64,000 bases of DNA from Nautilus pompilius (Eukaryota > Mollusca > Cephalopoda > Nautilida > Nautilidae): the NCBI GenBank assembly GCA_018389105.1, contig JACATO010000065.1:1569001-1633000 (forward strand). Direction: 5' to 3'. Made by a program: the position numbers and the translations under genes. Shown here piece after piece: positions 49,935-62,235 of this stretch. Under the pieces are notes generated by a model. The model was not told the origin of the DNA. It saw only the letters and a program-made list of their open reading frames with translations, and did no database searches. Position 1 is the first letter of the stretch; each line of letters starts with the position of its first letter.

Positions 49935-50033
49935 CACCTGTAAGGTGAAACCGAGCGGAAAAGCTAACAGGGCATGTGGAATACAGAAGGTGAGCTAAGA
50001 TCACCTGTAAGGTGAAACTGAGCGGAGAAATTA
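49935..50033. repeat. Short direct duplication containing a 13-bp palindrome
   Basis: CACCTGTAAGGTG, an imperfect inverted repeat of CACCT/AGGTG around GTA, is followed in both copies by AAAC(C/T)GAGCGGA. Copies start at 49,935 and 50,002. Each half contains an E-box-like CACCTG/AGGTG core. Confidence 0.6.
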
Positions 50034-51499
50034 GGATTGCACGTAACAATGTACCAGGGGGAGATCAGTTGGGTCAGCATTGAATAAAAGTTATCAGATC
50101 TACCTGACTGGTCTTTTCAAAAGACAAATTAACTGAAACTGACAAAGCTTTCTGCTATATATATATATTTAAAAAAAACCTGTTTTAGTAAACCTTTTAC
50201 CTGGCTTTCTCTTGTATGCATCATTCATAGCACACACGTTTATTTCTTTCACATCAAAATTACGTCATATTTTTGTAATATCTCAAAGAATGGTACTGAG
50301 TCACGGCCAGACAGAAGAGTTCTAGTAGGGACTTTTTAAAGAAATTGTGGAGGGGGGTCCTGACTGGCTTCTTGACCACCAGCCAAAATGCCCTAATGTA
50401 CCCAGGTACATTTTCTTGGTCACTAAGGCTGATTGCTTGCCTACACCTTACCCAGTACGGCCATAATAGATGCAAAACTGTCGGAATAATTTATTTTCAC
50501 CCAGAAATGAATTATTCTGGTTTTAATGTTAATGCAATACTATTGTAAGCTCGATGATCGATACTGAACTCTTAATTACAGGAAACAGTTGCTGGTACTA
50601 ATTCTCAATATAGCACCACATCAAACATTTCAGAACAAGCATAAAAGAATAGAGTTCACCGGCTCAACGTAATCTGCATTCCTGTCAATATCCTTTACTC
50701 AAGCCTGTCCTGCTGGCAAAATTCAAGGCGAAAGATTTTTCTGTTTCACCAAACTCGTGTAGCCAACAAATTTGTTGAGGAGCGAACCTGTGATGTAAAA
50801 GAAAGGGTCCCAGCAGTTAGGGATAACTACTACAGGTTATACAGATTGCTCACTTTACGAACAGCAACGTATCCTTTGAGATTTCGGTCAGTCTTGAGCT
50901 GCAAACGAAAGTAACGTTAATTGGAAAGGCGATGCCTGCAGCACTGTATGACGTAGACAAACTCATTTGCATTCAGCGTAATAGGTGTGCAAAATATCCC
51001 CAAAACTCTGCAGCGTTTTGGGTGCACGTCTAGCACGTGCCACATTGGCCAAGACAGTTTGTTGGTAGACTTCTTCAAGACATCAGCCAATGGTATTTAG
51101 CAGCAATGGGAAAAGATGAAGATTATATCTGCTTCAATGAACGACTGAGGCTTGAAGAACGTGAAAATTTTCCAAAATCCAGGTGGTTACAGGGAGCTTT
51201 TAGAAAACCGAGGAATTTAATCATCGATGCAGAACAACTCTGGAATGTAATGTTTACACCAACAAACGTTATTCGTCTTTTCTGAGATTTCTTTTCCAGT
51301 TTTCAGGTAATAATTAGCGGAAATTTCAATAAATTTACAGTATTCAAGATGAAAAGTTTCTTCCTCATTGTTATTTTGCTGAAAATTGGATTTTTGATAT
51401 ATAAGGATGCTTACTTCTCAGTCAAGAGGACGAACAGCAGACGATTGTTTATCTACCTGTATAGTAAAGGTGAAGGGGCCCTATTTTACCCTGCTGAAT

Positions 51500-52400
51500 A
51501 AAGAAAAAAAAAGAGAATTTTCTGCAACAAGCTAAGGGACACGGTTCGGCTTGTTGGTGCAATGGCGGCAAGTCTCGGGGCAGGCTGGGTCAACCGCAGT
51601 CCGCCGTACACTTCTATATCCTTATTTGACGACAAACCTATCGCCTGTCTCTTCATTACAAATGTACAAATCGCCTGAGTCTGGCAAACTTTGGTGGTAA
51701 AGCTATCGCCGAGACTCGTGAACTACTAAAACTAAAGATGATTTTTAAGATTGTATTAATTTTTCTTTGTCGCTCACAAATCGGTAAATGCTCAGTCGTA
51801 GAGACACCAAGCAACAGATCGCATCTCCTTCCTGGGAACTATTGGTGATATAGCGAGGGTGGCGGTGGCGTGCTCAGAGGAAAATAAACACGTTTAAAAA
51901 CAAATAATGTTCAGGTACTAGGAGGCGGTTGCCATAGTGACGAATTCAAGCCGCAGAGAGCCGATGCGGTTACTCGCATCCTTCATAAGAACGTCTCCTT
52001 AAGTATCGCGAGAGTTTGCGAGTGCAGTTAAACTTAAACTCCCACACATAATAATAATAATAATAATAATAATACAGTAAATAAAAGCAAACTTTCCTTT
52101 TGCTGTATGAACTATCGGTAAAATTGGCAAAGCGCAGGTGAGAGCAAGCAGTTTTACCTTTCCTTGATACCTGAAGTCGGACGTTTCGCTGCGATCTAAG
52201 GAAATATGTCGGCGTCTGCTTATTAAGTAAGTTCTGCACCGTGGACCTGTCCATAAAGGTTGAGCTGCTACAGACGGAGCCTCTCCTTAGCCAGTTGATC
52301 CCCTCCCCGACAAATAGAGTGTGACCAATGGAATTCACCGTGGAACCTTAACTAACTGCTATCGACGCAGCTACCGAAACCAGGAAGTTTGTCAGTCTGA
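51500..52400. promoter_or_regulatory. CpG-rich patch, possible promoter of an unseen transcript
   Basis: CpG density is clearly higher than in flanking DNA. A plus-strand frame at 51,562-51,678 starts ATGGCGGCAAGTCTCGGGGC (38 codons). A minus-strand frame starts near 52,338. An (AAT)n microsatellite lies at about 52,048-52,073. No splice-consistent gene can be built, so this is only a candidate regulatory region. Confidence 0.3.
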
Positions 52401-53559
52401 TAAGAAATAAATATGAGAGGACACTTACATAATCAGTCTGGGCAGACACTTCACCAATGTTCATCTGTTAAATGCACCTGGTCGTCAATTAAATCGCGCA
52501 GTCAGACATGAGAAGTAACACAATAACAGCATAATCATCCAGCTTCTTTTTTTTAAAAAATACAAAAGAATCATTTTAATCTTTGGAAAGAAAAAAAAAA
52601 GCAAGCAGAAAATAAGCTATTTTATCTGCCCGTGATGAGAAGAAAGACATTCAGGTAGATTGCTGAACCAGATACTCGTACTACGGTAATTGATGGTCGG
52701 AACTCAACCAACTAGGTTAATATCTAGAAGTCAGGGGCACCCTCTGTCAAAATCTTCCTCAAAATAGGGCTCTCTCAACTCCTGCCCATAAAACGTTCAG
52801 TTCCTCCGATACATTGCACTGATGGTGTCACTGACGACTTCTCTCTTCACAATTGGAGCATTGAATTAATTCTAAATGTAATTCGTCATTAATCTACCGT
52901 AACGTTCGTAAGTTAAATCCCCGTAACCACAAATCCGCAACATTCAAAATTTTTGATAAAGTCGACTTTATAATCTTTTATTTGCCTAATTCTTTTGCTG
53001 TGCCCAAGCGACAAATTATTTACAAAAAACTTGACGAGACCAAAAGGGGTGAGCCATGCAAGGATTTCATAAATGTAATGAGACTTGTAATTTGCGAGAC
53101 GCTACATAAAACACGTGACACCTTTATGGTCGAATGAATGGCCGTCTTTGGCTCGGGCACTAATTCAAACACCCGGATAGAAATTGGCTGTTAAAGAAAT
53201 GGAATTTCTGCAGACCCCCTACCGGCTTAGACAGAGACACCCTGTAGTCAGAATTGTACACTGACTCAAGAACTGCACTATTTGGCTAAATTACCAGCTT
53301 TGTCATTGTCATTCTTTGGAGCTTAATGTTCGAGTTACATCGAGTGTGTCTACGCTGTTTGTTCTTTATATCGGACGAAATCCATTTCTGCTGCTCTACC
53401 TCTGGTTGTCGTCATGAACCCAAGAATTATCTCCCTTACTATGACGCCACCTCCCGACTATCAAGAAATAAGCCACACAAAAAATAAAACAAAATGTAGC
53501 ATTTTTTGAACCCCTGTACCAGTGTATAAAATAAGCTTGCAGTGTTCTCAAAATGTGCA

Positions 53560-55642
53560 GTGATCATTGGAGTAAGGAGACACTGCGCTCAAAAGTATTG
53601 GGGGGGGGCAGAGGGGGCACGTGCCACCGGGCGCCGTTTTGAGGGGGGGGGCGCAAAATTGACCATGCTCATCGGGACCAACTATCACGAATGGTGAGAT
53701 ATGTCGACGACGACTTCGACAAAAGGACTGTTCGTGTCCGAGAGTCCTTTCTTGGCTTCACCCTACTCGAAAAGAAAGATGCAGCCAGTATTGTCGACAT
53801 AATTTTGAAGGAATTGGAAGATGATGGCCTTGCACTGAGTGATTGCAAGGCACAATGTTACGACAACGCTGCGGTCATGGCCGGACACACCAGTGGAGTT
53901 CAGCAACGCATAGCGGACTTGAACGAAAAGGTGATATTTGTGAATTGCGGTAACCTTGTTTGTTTAAGTGCAGCAAAGAGCAGTTTTAAGATTATTTCAT
54001 TTTTCAACGTCATCGATTCCCTGTTTGCGTTCTTTTCGCGATCAACACGGCGTTGGGAAAAGTTGAAGCAAGCCATCCCTTTTGTTCTCAAATCTCCATA
54101 GGACACCAGGTGGAGCGCAAGAGCAGATGCTGTGAAACATCTTGCAACATTCCTAAACAAAATTCTAAACCTTCTGCAAAATTTGGTAGATGATAATGAT
54201 GAGACATCCGACACGCTGTGATGCTGACCATCTTTTAAGCCAAATGCTGGTCTTCCATTTCTTTGCATTGCTTGGATTTTGGAACAGGATTCTCGCTCGA
54301 ATCGACCGGGTTCAGAAACGGCTACAAGATCCAACGATGAACTTCCGGGATGCCGATCAAAGCCCTTCAGCAGCATTTATTGGATAATGGAAATGCTCTT
54401 GTCCACCAATCTCTAAATGAAGGCATTGAGCTTAGTCAACACTGGAACGTTGACATCAACAAACGTCGCGAAAGACCAAAACGACGGCCTTCTGATAATT
54501 CCGAAGATGAAGCATCAGCACCAACCAACCAATGAGATAGAACAAATCATGAAGACTGTTCTTCATCGTCTTCAATCCGAAATGCAGCATAGATTCGCCC
54601 GTTTACACGATATTGACGCAGTTTGGTTTCCACCTTGATGTTCGTACTCTCTGTTATCCCTCACTTCCAGACGACGTCGCACTTCGATCAAAATGCGCTT
54701 CGTTGGCTAATCATTACAGTGCTGACATTGACGGCGAGGAGCTCTTCGAAGAAATCATTGACTGCCGGGCGTTGTTGTCCACTCGCGCCAAATTTTCAAT
54801 ATCAAGACCAGAACATCTCCTCAAATTTATTGTTCAATACGGAGATAACAGCTACTTTCCTAATTTGCGTATCGGTCTTCAGATTATGTTAACAATAGCC
54901 GTTTCAATTGCAAGCTGCGAAAGGTCATTCAGCAAACTCAAGCTAATTGTGTCATATTTGCGGACATCAATGTCTCAAAGCCGCCTGCGTGACCTTGCCC
55001 TCCTCAGCATCGAAAGCGAAGAAACAAACTCAACCGATTTTGAAGACATAATCGATCAATTTGCATCAATGAAAGCTAGAAAGATCCCTTTGTAAATACT
55101 TTGTTACTTTTGTTCCATTTCAATTCATAAGAGTATTTTTAGATTATGCATTCATGGTATTTTCAATAGTTAGTACTTGGGATAAAGTTAACTTTAAAAA
55201 ATCCTTAAAGGGGTTAAATCGGACTACTGTCTAAGAATTCTTAGTTCATAGATTTTTGAAGTAACTAATCTAACCCATTTAGCTCTAGAGGGCTTAAAGT
55301 TAGGAATATCTGTACTTCATTTCAGCAGATAAATGAAATTTGACAAGAATAATTTCTTTGCTTAACAAGTACCTGACAGTATAAGCATTTTTATACGATA
55401 CTTGCAAGAACGACTCATTTGTTCATTGCTTTTTACAGTATGTCCTATAAAAAGGATGGTTTGGAATTAGTGGGTTGAATATTACGGAGAAGTAATAATA
55501 TTGGGCAAAATTAGAAAAATAAAATGAAATGATTTAGTTACTTATAACTCATAAGTAATAAATAATAGGTCGATTTTTTATTGGGGGGGGGTGCAAATTT
55601 TGAGCTTGCCCCCGGGCGCCATTTACCCTAGATATGCCACTG
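53560..55642 (+). mobile_element. hAT-type element carrying the truncated transposase
   Basis: The right end is GC-rich with a G-run, a CCCCCGGGCGCCATTTACCC core and a final ATATGCCACTG at 55,642. Read inward this begins CAGTGGCATATCTAGGGTAA, typical of hAT ends. The left side has similar G-runs and CCGGGCGCCGTTTT (about 53,625-53,640) but in the same rather than inverted orientation, so the left boundary is uncertain. The 5' part of the element has been lost. Confidence 0.6.
53691..55095 (+). pseudogene. hAT-family (ZMYM1/DUF4371-like) transposase, 5'-truncated
   Basis: The plus-strand sequence begins in the middle of the catalytic region (RYVDDDFDKRTVRVRESFLG), continues with CKAQCYDNAAVMAGHTSGVQ and DTRWSARADA, and ends in an intact C-terminal dimerisation block: ASCERSFSKLKLIVSYLRTS, then MSQSRLRDLALLSIES. 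These blocks and their order are those of the hAT/ZMYM1-like family. The N-terminal zinc finger and first catalytic part are missing, and one or more frame breaks occur between 54,100 and 54,610. The 160-codon C-terminal piece (54,613-55,095) is uninterrupted. CpG is frequent here, unlike its surroundings, suggesting recent insertion. Confidence 0.8.
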
Positions 55643-56500
55643 TGGAGAATTTAGCGGTAATATTTCAGTTTATACAGTTCAATGATGTTCTCAAAAACAT
55701 AAATCATATAACAACTGATGGAGAGAACAAGAACACAGGGAGACACAAAGGCTTATGGGCACAGCTGGATTCTATGAGGAGCTCGGTGCAGAGTATCCGA
55801 TGTTGAAATCAGTATGCGCAGTACATACCTCGGCACTAAATCTGAAAGTCAGTCGTAGAAATTCAACATATGATTGAAGAGGCTGGTAGAATTGCTAGTT
55901 TTTTTTTTCACTCATCACCATGACAAACTTCAGAGCTGGAGAAAATTGCAGCAACTGATTTGTTCCCTCTAAAGCAATCTCCCCAATGGTTTGAAGTGAG
56001 ATGGGCAGAATTTGCTTTGAATCTCGTGGATGCTGTTCTGGTTTCATGGAAAGCATTAGTTACACATTCACAAGAGTGTGATGTAAACCAAGCTAAAGGC
56101 TTCAGTCTGACAGTATTAAATTGTGGACCTTGCACCAGAAATTCAGGTCTTTAACCGCTACTGGGAGGTTGGGAGGAAGCACTGTTCTCTGAACTTGATG
56201 AAACAGAGCCAACACTGAAAAATGTATCCCTGTGGATGAAAGGAAGGACTGCTAAAAGAAATCATCTTGTCACAGATAGCAGAAGTTTTAGTGCCATTTG
56301 TAATTAAGTAATTTGTGCCCTTGAAAACTTCATGTCCAACCGGTTTGAACTTGCTGTATTTGAACAGCTCGCAGACAGCATAGCTGTCTTCTGCAAGCTG
56401 ACGGCAACTGATGAGGACATTCGTAATGTCCATGAAGGTGTCGGGTCTGACACAGATTTGGAAGAACTGGCAGATCAATATGAAACAATAAGACAAAAAT
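55643..56500 (+). pseudogene. Older hAT-like transposase remnant (ZNF862/KIAA1586-like)
   Basis: Plus-strand pieces ITTDGENKNTGRHKGLWAQL (55,710-55,770), KSVCAVHTSALNLKVSR (55,807-55,860), FEVRWAEFALNLVDAVLVSW (55,991-56,050) and AEVLVPFVIK (about 56,280-56,310) follow the order of ZNF862/KIAA1586-like hAT relatives ('TDGA.NN.GR..GLW..L', 'CAVHR..LA', 'FEVRW.EF...L..A.L.SW.AL'). Stops are frequent. It directly follows the right end of the younger hAT, which may have inserted into it. Confidence 0.65.
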
Positions 56501-59500
56501 ATTAGGGTAATGAAAAGTCATGCAAACAAGTTCTCCAAATCATATGTGGACGGGATGAATTTTCCACTTTATCAAAGATGTTGAACAGAATTCTTGTATG
56601 CAAACCACAGTCTGCTGACTGTGAATGTCTGATATCCTCATACAATTTGTTAAAATCACCTGGCAGATCTCTTCTACAATCGCAAATTGTGTGTACATAA
56701 AAATGAATATGCCAGTGTTAGCCAACTTTGACCCAAGGCCTGCCACCTTATATTGGCTAAATAAAAGACAAAGCAGACTTAGCAACCCAGAAAAGGATTA
56801 CAAACAAAAATGGTTTTCAAACATTTGAATTAGACCAAAATCACCTAACAGAAAAGGCTGAGAAGAGGTACAAGAAACTTTCTGAACTAAGATTTTTGCA
56901 CTTTTCCTTCTAAGAATTATGACATTTGACACTAATGATTAACTATACACAGGTGTTCTGTTTGTGTTAGAAAGTTGTTGTTTATGGTTAAACTTGGACC
57001 AGCCATTGTATTGTAAGAAAAACCAGATAATTTTTCTATGGATGCCATTGGAATGCACTTCTGATTAATATTTTGAAATATGTACCAATTTTTTTTACTA
57101 TTTAGAGCTAAAAGGCTTGTAATCTATGTGTAATCTATTTGTTAAAGTATATACCTTTTTCCTGAAATATTTGTTCGTTTTTTAATATTTTTTCAAATTA
57201 TAATCAAGTGTAATACCTCACTGTCTTGTATAATTGGAAGATGCACACATCAAGACTTAAGTGATAAAAGTAATCATTAATCATAATCATGGTTTTCTGC
57301 GATAATCATAATATACTTTCGATCAGTAATAGACACATGGTAGCATGCATGGTTGGTTAGAATAATTGTTGGAGCCAGCCACAGCCAGAACATAGGATGT
57401 GAAGATTGTGCAGTGATCAATTTTTCTTATTTTATACTCTGCCCTGTACCCTAAGATAGGGTGGGGGGGGGACTCCTCGTACTAAGCAGCAGAATACTTA
57501 CACTACTCTGTTATCCTGGTTTTCTGAGCTTTGTTTGGGAAGATGCTTTATCTGCGACTGGCATGGTCCAGGTGCTATTAGATATAATTTCTGGTTATTT
57601 GTTAGATTCTGGAATTTTCAGAATTGGGGTCCAGCAGGTGGTGGTCTGGCGCTCCAACAAAGCTTCTTGTACTGCTTTATCTAGATCTGTGGCTCTTTCT
57701 GACACTGACACCATAGCTACAGGGTTAACTGTAGTTTAGGTTTTACCCCCAGTTTGCCATTTGATGTAACAGAAGGTGTGTTGTGACTGGTTTATAGCAA
57801 ACCTGGATGGACCAAATCTGCTTTTCGCTTTTTTTTTCTGGCTACACCCCATGTAGTAAAAGATAAGGGGGCTCCAAAAATGCATAATCATTCATGGCTG
57901 ATATATGGTAAAAATTACAAATAAACAACTTAATTAAAAAGTTTACCTTTAGGGCACTGGAAAACACAGCAAGGTATCATATATAAATAATCAGTACATA
58001 AAGAGTTTGAGGGTCCCATACCTGTTTAGAAGATGAAAAATAATTTTAAGTAAATTGACACACACACACACTCTCCCTCTCGATATTTTAAAAGGAAAAA
58101 GTGGGTATCTGCTGGTCCAGTATGATTGAAGGTGGGAGTTCAAATCTCATCCAGGACTCGCTCAGTTTGGCATACCTTTCTGTGTTTCTTCTCACTCTTC
58201 TTCACCACCTGTTGGCTCGTCAGTTTCTTCTAGGCATCCTGGTTTACTCTCAGATCTAAAAATGAACAGTTCTGTGGAACATCTGAAAGAGGTTCCACAG
58301 GTAACTTTAAACTGGCTTGCACTTTAACCATTTAATGACTGCTTGCTCAAGAGTCCCCCAACCATAGCCATGCAACCTCCTTGGCCACCAAGGCTTAATG
58401 CCCTGTATATTCTGCCTTCTAGTTCCCTGCTATTAGATCTCAAAAAGTCAGAGCAGGGATTCAAATCTACCTGAATGCATCACAGAATAACAGAATTAAT
58501 TATTTTTGTTTTGTTTGAGGAAGATTCCTCTTCTTTATGTTCAGAACTGGGACACATGAAACAAATACTGTATTTTTGTAGCAGATAAGTCAAATTGGCT
58601 AATTTTACCATTTTTCCTTCACTCATAGAAAAGGTGAGTGTATGACAAGGCTGGATCAATACTGTAGTCAGCTAAACTTTCCACCAGTCAGAACATTATC
58701 AAATCCTTCATAAATGTTGCATTGCATTATTATCTACAATAATTCCAGACTCATACACATTAATGAGCTGTTTGTACATATCATTGAACTATTTTGTGGG
58801 ACAATCTTCTGAATAAATAGAGTATTAAAATAGTTTTTCATCATGTTTGTAATCATGGAGAAATATTTGAAACAAACTGCAAATTTTATTATCAAACAAC
58901 ATTTAGGTCTTTAAGACAATGGAATAGTCTAAAATCCCCACATTTAACAACAAATATACAAATAGAGCAATTTTTTCCACATCTACTCTCTCTTATAATC
59001 AATCGATGTATAATTACAGGTAATTAAAAATGAACTTCACTATTTTTATTTTCCCCAATTTCTTTACAATTCATTTATGTATAAAATAATTAAACAATTA
59101 GAATTTTTTTTAGTTTCAGACTGATTTTCACTTTCACAGTCACAAACTTAGGACAATTGGAAGAAACAAAATCACTGTATGAATTATGTTCAGTAAAATT
59201 TCCAAATGAACAAATAGACAAATCTGAAGAATACATACACACTCCATTGTAATTCTAATTTAGAAAATATATAAAAATGACTAAAATGTATTTTTGAACA
59301 TCTAAAACTAAAACCAACACAAACAAATTAAAAATGGATTATCAGGAAGAATAATAAAGTAATATCAAGAGGAACATGAAATTTACAGGAAAAGTAGAAG
59401 TTTCTGTTTCAGAAGAAAAAATTTGTCTCCAGAGGTAATATACAATGAACTTTAGGAATCAGGGTTACCTTGGCATAAGTATACTAGTGAAAAGCATTCA

Positions 59501-59900
59501 CCAGATCATAATTACTGTGGTCCAAGCAAATTAAGATAATTCACCAAAACAAGATATAAAACTTATTAATAAAGTTGATTGAGCATGCTATAAGTATGAT
59601 TTTAAAATGGTGATATCAGAATTACTGTCTTTCATGAAATTTCATCCACAAGTTTCTTTGATCATTTATATCTAAACATTGTAAGTACAGTGAAAGCTTG
59701 CTATCATCAACTCTTCAGTGCTCACTCAGATGACCTTGCTTCCATTAACAAGAGGGTTGATGTGAAAAGCACAAAGAATCATATAAATGACCTTTATTGC
59801 CTGTGTTTGACAGGTACAACAATACAAGAAGTAAAACAATGATTTAAACCACATTGGCTTGTAAAAGTTTGTGATGTTGCTCTACATCACTGAGGTTGTT
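56501..59900. other. Intergenic DNA
   Basis: AT-rich with a G-run at about 57,463-57,471 and an (AC)n run at 58,060-58,072. A SINE-like stretch near 58,095-58,230 is listed separately. A plus-strand frame at 57,461-57,739 has no motif. No gene supported. Confidence 0.4.
58095..58230 (+). repeat. Possible tRNA-derived SINE
   Basis: GGGAGTTCAAATCTC at about 58,133-58,148 matches a tRNA B-box (GGTTCRANNCC-like), preceded by TATCTGCTGGTCCAGTATG as a weak A-box region. The following pyrimidine-rich tract would be the SINE body. Not conclusive without other copies. Confidence 0.35.
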
Positions 59901-59939
59901 ATCTTAGTGATTTTTCCTGTGTGAACAGTTTGAGAGAAG

Positions 59940-60700
59940 TCCTCTTGCTGTGCATACAAATGCACAATGTGCAGTGCTTCGAGCAGCTCAGGAAAAGTAC
60001 AGGGAGATGGGAGGGGTTCATCACAATCTTTGTCTTCTTCAGTTTTACCACATGCATCATAAAAGGATGGTTTGCTTACTAAATCAACTCTTCATCATCC
60101 CACTTGCTAAAATTGTGAGTCCATCATCAGCCAAGACCAGCTGCTCAAAGTTATCATTGACCATGTTTTATGGGAATATTCCAAGTACATCAGCTGAAGT
60201 TTCCTCAACATCATGGACCAGCAACCTCCAGTTGTTGCTAATTGTCTGGAACTTCACACTTTGCCATCTTTAGTGAGCAAATACACTATGTCCAGCAGGT
60301 TGATTGTTTTCAACATGGCATCACTGTTTTTATCTGCATTGAGTGCAGGAATGATCCCCTTGTTAAACCGGGACGACCTGATCCATGGGCTGGACCAGTG
60401 CAGTGGTGGTGTTTGGGAGAGGAACTCAGAGGTGATGTTTATTGGGTTCACAAGCTACAGGGTGGGCTGAACAATTGTCAAACATCTCTGATTTTGTGGA
60501 GGATGTTCCTTATCCCAGCACTGGAGCCACTCAATAAAAATGTCAAGTGTTTATCATTCGGGCTTTGGATGAGTGTCTGTATGCCAGGGGGAGTTTGTCC
60601 AAACCTAGGGAACACGCTAAAGTTGCTTGGATTTCCTGACCAACAAATACTGTCCACGTTTCACAGATTAGGATGGTCACATGGTCCTTAATTGTTTCCC
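59940..60700 (-). pseudogene. Probable pogo/Tigger-like (DDE_1) transposase remnant
   Basis: On the minus strand, FNKGIIPALNADKNSDAMLK, then TINLLDIVYLLTKDGKV (60,254-60,380) fits the 'PxDxGIIxxxK...INVLDAIxxLxxAWxxV' section of CENP-B/Tigger DDE_1 transposases. Flanking frames are broken. The match is by pattern only and remote. Confidence 0.4.
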
Positions 60701-61037
60701 CATCTGAAAGGGTTTAATCTGCTATAGCGAAACTTCTGAAAGTCAAGAGAGACCTGCTGTATTGAATGTCCTTTACATTTGCTTTCTTACTTTGTCTATA
60801 TGCCCCCCGAATTCAAATTTCTATAATATACTAACCGTCTTTTATACATTCAGTTCGGTTTAAAATCATTAAGCTTATAGAAAGGAATACCTGTGGGCTG
60901 GAGCTATATGGCTGGGCACTGATGTCGCCATTCTAATAGTAACTGCTGTCAGTGACGTATTCCACTTACCCACAACTCTGTAAGAAACTTTTCATCAATC
61001 CTTTTCAAAACTTTAGGTAGTTTTTACTGGTGTCCTC

Positions 61038-61064
61038 TAGTATATATATATATATATATATATA
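61038..61064. repeat. (TA)n microsatellite
   Basis: An uninterrupted TA dinucleotide run of about 25 bp, followed by an A/T-rich stretch. Confidence 0.9.
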
Positions 61065-61385
61065 TTTTTAAAAATTTATTTCAAAAGTGGAAAATAAAAA
61101 GAAAGAAGAAAAAGACCGAAGATAACTGAGGGAGGGAGGGAGGGAGACATCCTTCGACAAATAGACTGATTCAGAAATAAGGATAATTTCTTCCAACATT
61201 TTTTATTCATTGAAATTAATGCTAGATTAGAAAAAACAAACAAACAAACAAAACAAACTGGGCGTAGCTACTAACAACCACGGTTTAGTTAGTTGTAAAT
61301 GCATTATTACCTCGTTCTGCAACACGGTCGGTTCCACTCCGCTCGCCACCACCAGACCAGCGAACGCTTACATTCGTTGCGGTTG

Positions 61386-62100
61386 ACCGCATTTTCCGGC
61401 GTATAAGTCGATACTTTTTTCCCCTTCAAAGGGCCTGACCGTCGACTTATATTCCACCCCCACCAACTTATAAAGGGCGAAACCACGATACCGGGAACGC
61501 GGGACCCTCAAGCGCCATTGGGGTGGAAACTTGCCGCGTACGTGAGAGCTGACTCGGAGTCAGTTGCCTCCCTTCTATTTAGTGCCTAGGGGGCGCTGAT
61601 ACCGGTGTGTGTTGTGTTGTGTTGGGTAGGGGTAGGGGTAGGGGTAGAGCTTCAATTCGGCAAATTTGAAAGAAAATACCAGCCCTTACTTGAAAACGCC
61701 CGCTATAGAGAAAAGAAAAGCAGGTACCGCAGCTTTTAAACTGGAAATGGTGGGGTTTTGCCGAAAACACGGCAGCAGAGAGGGCTAGGGCGGTGTGGCG
61801 TCTGGGGAGAAGCGAAGGATTCATCGCGACCGACTGAATAAAGCAAACCGGGGTCCAGCTTTCTGCCTGGCGGGCACAAACCGCCCTCCCCCCACGCAAA
61901 CTGTCGAAGCTTCTTTCTTTCCCCTAAAACCCTCTCCTTCCCCAAATCTCTCGCTTTCGTGTTATCTGCCACCGCTGTTTTATGACTCTTATTTCTGTAC
62001 AGAAGTACGTACAGACCGCTTCGACTTATATGTGAATGAAGGTCTGGAAAAAGGGAAAATCCGACCTATTCGACTTATACCCCCCCCAAAAGATACGGTA
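61386..62100. mobile_element. Non-autonomous terminal-inverted-repeat element (MITE-like)
   Basis: Left end ACCGCATTTTCCGGCGTATA followed by AGTCG. Right end, read inward, ACCGTATCTTTTGGGGGGGG followed by TATAAGTCG. Extra copies of the CGACTTATA motif lie just inside both ends (about 61,441-61,451 and 62,021-62,030). The 0.7-kb interior has CpG-rich sequence and G-run repeats (GGGGTA x4 at 61,623-61,647) but no transposase. The ends resemble widespread 'CCGTATTTTCCGG..TATAAGTCG' DNA-transposon termini. Confidence 0.6.
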
Positions 62101-62129
62101 CATCATTTCTACAAGGGAGGCAACCTTAG

Positions 62130-62235
62130 TGACAGAGCGTGGTGCAGTGGTTATCTGCTAAATAGCATTGTCCATCCTTCATCAGAGGGTCCCAAACCTT
62201 CCGACTCGGGTAGGATAATCAATTCTAGAACTCCA
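62130..62235 (+). repeat. Possible tRNA-derived SINE head
   Basis: AGCGTGGTGCAGTGGTTATC at about 62,137 is a near-perfect tRNA A-box (TRGCNNAGYGG-like). AGGGTCCCAAACCTTCC about 45-50 bp downstream resembles a degraded B-box. Sits just outside the MITE-like element. Confidence 0.45.

Larger units (their letters stand above)
47571..51500. other. Upstream intergenic DNA
   Basis: AT-rich, with an (ATT)n run at about 48,145-48,164. A 13-bp palindrome, CACCTGTAAGGTG, occurs twice 67 bp apart (49,935 and 50,002). Open frames at 47,786-47,977 and 51,037-51,285 lack motifs. No gene is supported. Confidence 0.45.

Noticed and set aside
51970..52338. 122-codon minus-strand open frame with a poly-Tyr run
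   Set aside because: The Tyr run is just translation of an (AAT)n microsatellite; no other protein feature.
53960..54376. 158-codon minus-strand open frame
   Set aside because: Antisense of the hAT transposase; the plus-strand reading carries the family motifs.
60242..60691. 149-codon plus-strand open frame
   Set aside because: It is the antisense shadow of the decayed pogo/Tigger-like sequence; the meaningful reading is on the minus strand.
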